From Aphrophora alni (taxonomy: Eukaryota; Arthropoda; Insecta; Hemiptera; Aphrophoridae), in contig OY740768.1 of assembly GCA_963513935.1 (NCBI GenBank), forward strand, positions 1,646,404 to 1,710,403: a DNA stretch of 64,000 bases, in the 5' to 3' direction. The translations under genes were made by a program, and so were the position numbers. A model generated the notes under the pieces. The model did no database searches, was not told the origin of the DNA, and saw nothing but the letters and a program-made list of their open reading frames with translations. The stretch's first letter is position 1; every line of letters begins with the position of its first letter. Shown here piece by piece: positions 61,000 through 64,000 of this stretch.

Positions 61000-62970
61000 G
61001 GACCTTTGTTACCCTAAATCATTTCATTACAACCCGACTCTAGAAACTTCCTTGGATTTCTAACAGCACCATCAAGAAGAACATGTCTCCCAGTTCACCA
61101 GGATTTACTTACTAAACCATACTGTCCTTGACGACTTTCTAAACATTTCAAAGGACCTCCTTTCGGCATTAATTCATAAAGACTGAGGTCCATATCTTCT
61201 TCGACTATCTGCTTCCTTTTTCAAGATATCAGATCAGTCAATAAACCATAAAGCACAGTTATTATCATAAACAATATATTTTTACCCATTACTTGTTTTT
61301 TTTCTTTGTTGTTTAAAGATGAATAACCTCTCGGTCATCATTGTTTTATTTTTAAAAAAGAAGAAAAGTGGGTAAAATTAAGATAGCACCAGGATCTTAA
61401 AGAACAAGGGTTGATCGAAAGACACTTAGGAGAAAAGATGAAAGAGAAGGAATCAATCCAAGAATACATGAAAAAAAGTTGTAGATCAAGAATGGATTGC
61501 CACTAAAAAACTCATTACATGTATTGGCTCTTGTTTGTATAAATTTATATTCATTTATTGTTATTTAGAAAGACCTATTAATCCATCCTCAATAGACAAC
61601 CTTCCATACAGTTCCCATCATTGCTAGGTACACTCCCTACTCGTAACTAACCATTGATTGTGATGAGGGAAGACTAATTAACTATGAATGCTGTTCAGAA
61701 CTGGTTACAGTATTTTTGCTTAACATGCAGGATTGCAACTCTCAAATAATATGAGGCCTTTATTATTTCCCCAGTATATCCAAACTAAACCTGATTGATA
61801 CAATTCGGACGTTGTTATTGTCCACTTCCTAGAAGGGTAAGCTTAGAACCCAAGCAGAGACAAATGTTAGAACAGAAAAATAATAAGGTGCAGTACACGT
61901 TTTCTCGCTAGCTATTATTCAAGAAAATGTATAAAACTAGCTCACTTAGTGATTAAATTTAATGCAATAGAACTATAATAATAATCAAATGAACGTATTT
62001 TCACCTAACTGTGCATTCATTTGTGTTCCAAACAACTATTCTTTCCTAGAGTCAACTGCACAAGGTAACAAATCACACTTATTAGTGCTGAGACATAAAA
62101 TCAAGTTGTTATTTTTAACTAACTGGTCCTCCATTATTATAAATTCCATCAATAGTATTATTGGAACCAGATATTGATTATTAAACAATAGTTGTTATCA
62201 GACAAGAAAGTTTAGAACTATTTTTTTCAACCGCACTCTCTAAAGTAGCTGAATACGAACAATAAGCTGATGTATGCATTCTACACACTGAGTATATCTG
62301 ATTGGAAGTGTATTGAAAACATCCTGAACTTGGCTTTGTTCAATACAGCAGAGTTGTTTCTTCAATCATTGGTTGTGTTTTTGTGTTTTGATTGCTTCCG
62401 GATTTTTAGAATTGAAAACAGTGTTTTGTATTTACAAGCAAGAGTTCATATTACGAGTTGAATACAAAAAATCCAACAAATTTTATTTTGTTTTTAAAAA
62501 AAGTTTTCTGACAATATATTACTTTTAACATGGTAGTGTTTTATTTTAACAATGGCATAATGGGATCTCTGTAATTATATTTTTAATAAGTTAATTCTTA
62601 TTAACTGATTTAAACAATAGGGTTGTGTAGGTGTGTTTTCGGATATATGGTAAAAGCAGCAAGTACTGTTAAACTTAAAATATATAAACATTATAAAATG
62701 TCTAGTGACTAAATATTTCAAATTTGAGAAAACAATATTTAGTAGAAGAAAGTAAACATAGAGACATTTAGTTTCTAATATATAAAAATATATGTATATT
62801 GTATAAAATGTATTTTGTACATTTGTACACAAATGCTATTTAAAACTAAAATAAAAAATTTCTGTCAGTAACCACATGTTACTCAGATGGTTCTATTACT
62901 TGATTGCATTGTAATCTACATCTCTGCTAGTTTCTTCATGTTGATGGAATTTGGCTTATCTGATTTATTA
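61000..62970. other. Intergenic, nothing assigned
   Basis: Short open frames at 61989, 62270 and 62575 (-) lack family signatures and splice partners. Confidence 0.5.
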
Positions 62971-62977
62971 AACTATA

Positions 62978-63290
62978 AATGTTGTTAGAATTAAATTTGA
63001 ATTCATCGTTTAATATGTCTTTTGGGCTGTTTTTAGTGTTTGTAAATTTCAAATTCCTCTAGTACATTCATAATTCTGCTCTTCTGTGTTTTATGCAGTA
63101 TTTCCAATGTAGTCTTCTATGTTTTTGTATGAGTGATTACTATCAATTAGGTGTTTGGGAAATGTAGTTCTGTTTGAGTTGTGGTTCCTTTTCGGAAGAT
63201 GTTCATCAAATCTTGTAATGAATGTCCTTCCAGTTTGTCCTATGGTAATATTATGAGCATTCAGTACCATTTAATTGAGTTTACTCTGCT
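62978..63290 (-). mobile_element. Penelope-like retroelement remnant (GIY-YIG endonuclease end)
   Basis: The - strand reads NITIGQTGRTFITRFDEHLP, then TTFPKHLIDSNHSYKNIEDY; in a second frame RIMNVLEEFEIYKH; in a third SPKDILNDEFKFNSNN. The order (I-G-Q-T-G-R-x-F-x-x-R-x-x-E-H, then a LEExEIYKH and ILNxxxxFxxN end) is that of the C-terminal GIY-YIG endonuclease of Penelope-like elements. Two frameshifts and upstream stops show that it is dead. The 5' part is missing. Confidence 0.8.
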
Positions 63291-63299
63291 ATTATTATA

Positions 63300-64000
63300 G
63301 GCTACTTGTCCTGATTAATTTATATTTATGACAATTTATTTATAAATAAATCAAATCGTAGGATAAATTGATTTCTGTAATTTTTATTTATGAATGTTGC
63401 ACGCACTAACCAAATTTAAATTGTCAAATATCATCCCCCACACCGTAACTTAATCACAGCGTGACCTACGAATCTGAAGCAAAACTATTTGGATTTGAAA
63501 TTGAAATTCAGCGCAAAATCATAAATTTTTGTATGACAAAAACAACTTAATATAACATAATAGAAATATGTAGGGTATAACAAAAACAGTTATTATAAGA
63601 TGTGAGACAAACAAATAAATGGAATGCAATTTCACAGATTTCTCTTTATTAGGGTCCATAAGTAAAACCAAGGAATTTTATAATTTTTCAGTCTGTACAA
63701 TAACTGAAAAGACTTCCACTTAAAAGACTTCTTATAAAACTAACTGTCCCTACATGCCTATGGACACTAAGTTGTGTGATTTTAACACACGCTTGACCCT
63801 GTTATATTAAATGTCGTCTAAAAAATTAGAAAAGTAGGAAATTACATGTTTTTCATTTTACTTTCAAAATCCCGCATCTAACACATCTAAACATTGAATG
63901 AACATTTTTACAGACCCAAAACTCAGCACCTTTTCTAGTGGTTTAGCGGTCTGATTTTCATTTTTAAAATTTCACTTACTAAAAATAAAAAAAACATGAA
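63300..64000. other. Intergenic, nothing assigned
   Basis: AT-rich; no gene, tRNA or readable element. Confidence 0.5.

Overview
This is a eukaryotic window. It is AT-rich, carries long GT-AG introns and many decayed transposons, and contains two tracts of the arthropod telomere motif TTAGG. An insect genome is the best fit; nothing I can read fixes the species. There is no operon structure and no prokaryotic signal.

Genes. Only one gene family is supported, as two tandem copies on the + strand. Positions 3-80 and 737-1051 are the last two coding exons of a beta-mannosidase (glycoside hydrolase family 2, GH2) whose 5' part lies outside the window. A second, apparently complete beta-mannosidase runs from the ATG at 10693 to the stop at 45987. 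I assembled 14 coding exons by eye. All introns are GT-AG and all phases agree, giving 898 residues with a signal peptide, the acid/base glutamate (E467, NNENE) and the nucleophile glutamate (E563, ASEYG). Both genes should make secreted or lysosomal exo-enzymes that remove terminal beta-linked mannose. The two C-termini are only about 40% alike by eye, so the duplication is old.

Layout. 1-1051: 3' end of copy 1. 1052-10692: intergenic, with a LINE 3' end, a decayed DDE transposase and a hairpin element. 10693-45987: copy 2. Its introns hold a perfect palindrome of two tRNA-like genes, hammerhead-ribozyme-like motifs, several LINE remnants, a foldback element and microsatellites. 45988-64000: gene-poor. 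It starts with a TTAA-flanked MITE (short inverted-repeat element) and has further inverted repeats, LINE remnants, opposed telomeric tracts at 58.2 and 60.9 kb, and a Penelope-like retroelement remnant near 63 kb.

Most notable non-genic signals: (a) dispersed hammerhead-ribozyme-like motifs, two with an intact CUGANGA...GAAA core and a matching helix I, in the same window as a Penelope-like GIY-YIG remnant, an element class known to carry such ribozymes; (b) a 113-nt perfect palindrome holding two divergent tRNA-like genes with UUA in the anticodon position; (c) TTAGG and CCTAA tracts in the orientation expected of a telomere fusion, with an adjoining 77-bp tandem repeat that ends in telomeric sequence. 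All alignments and folds were done by eye.
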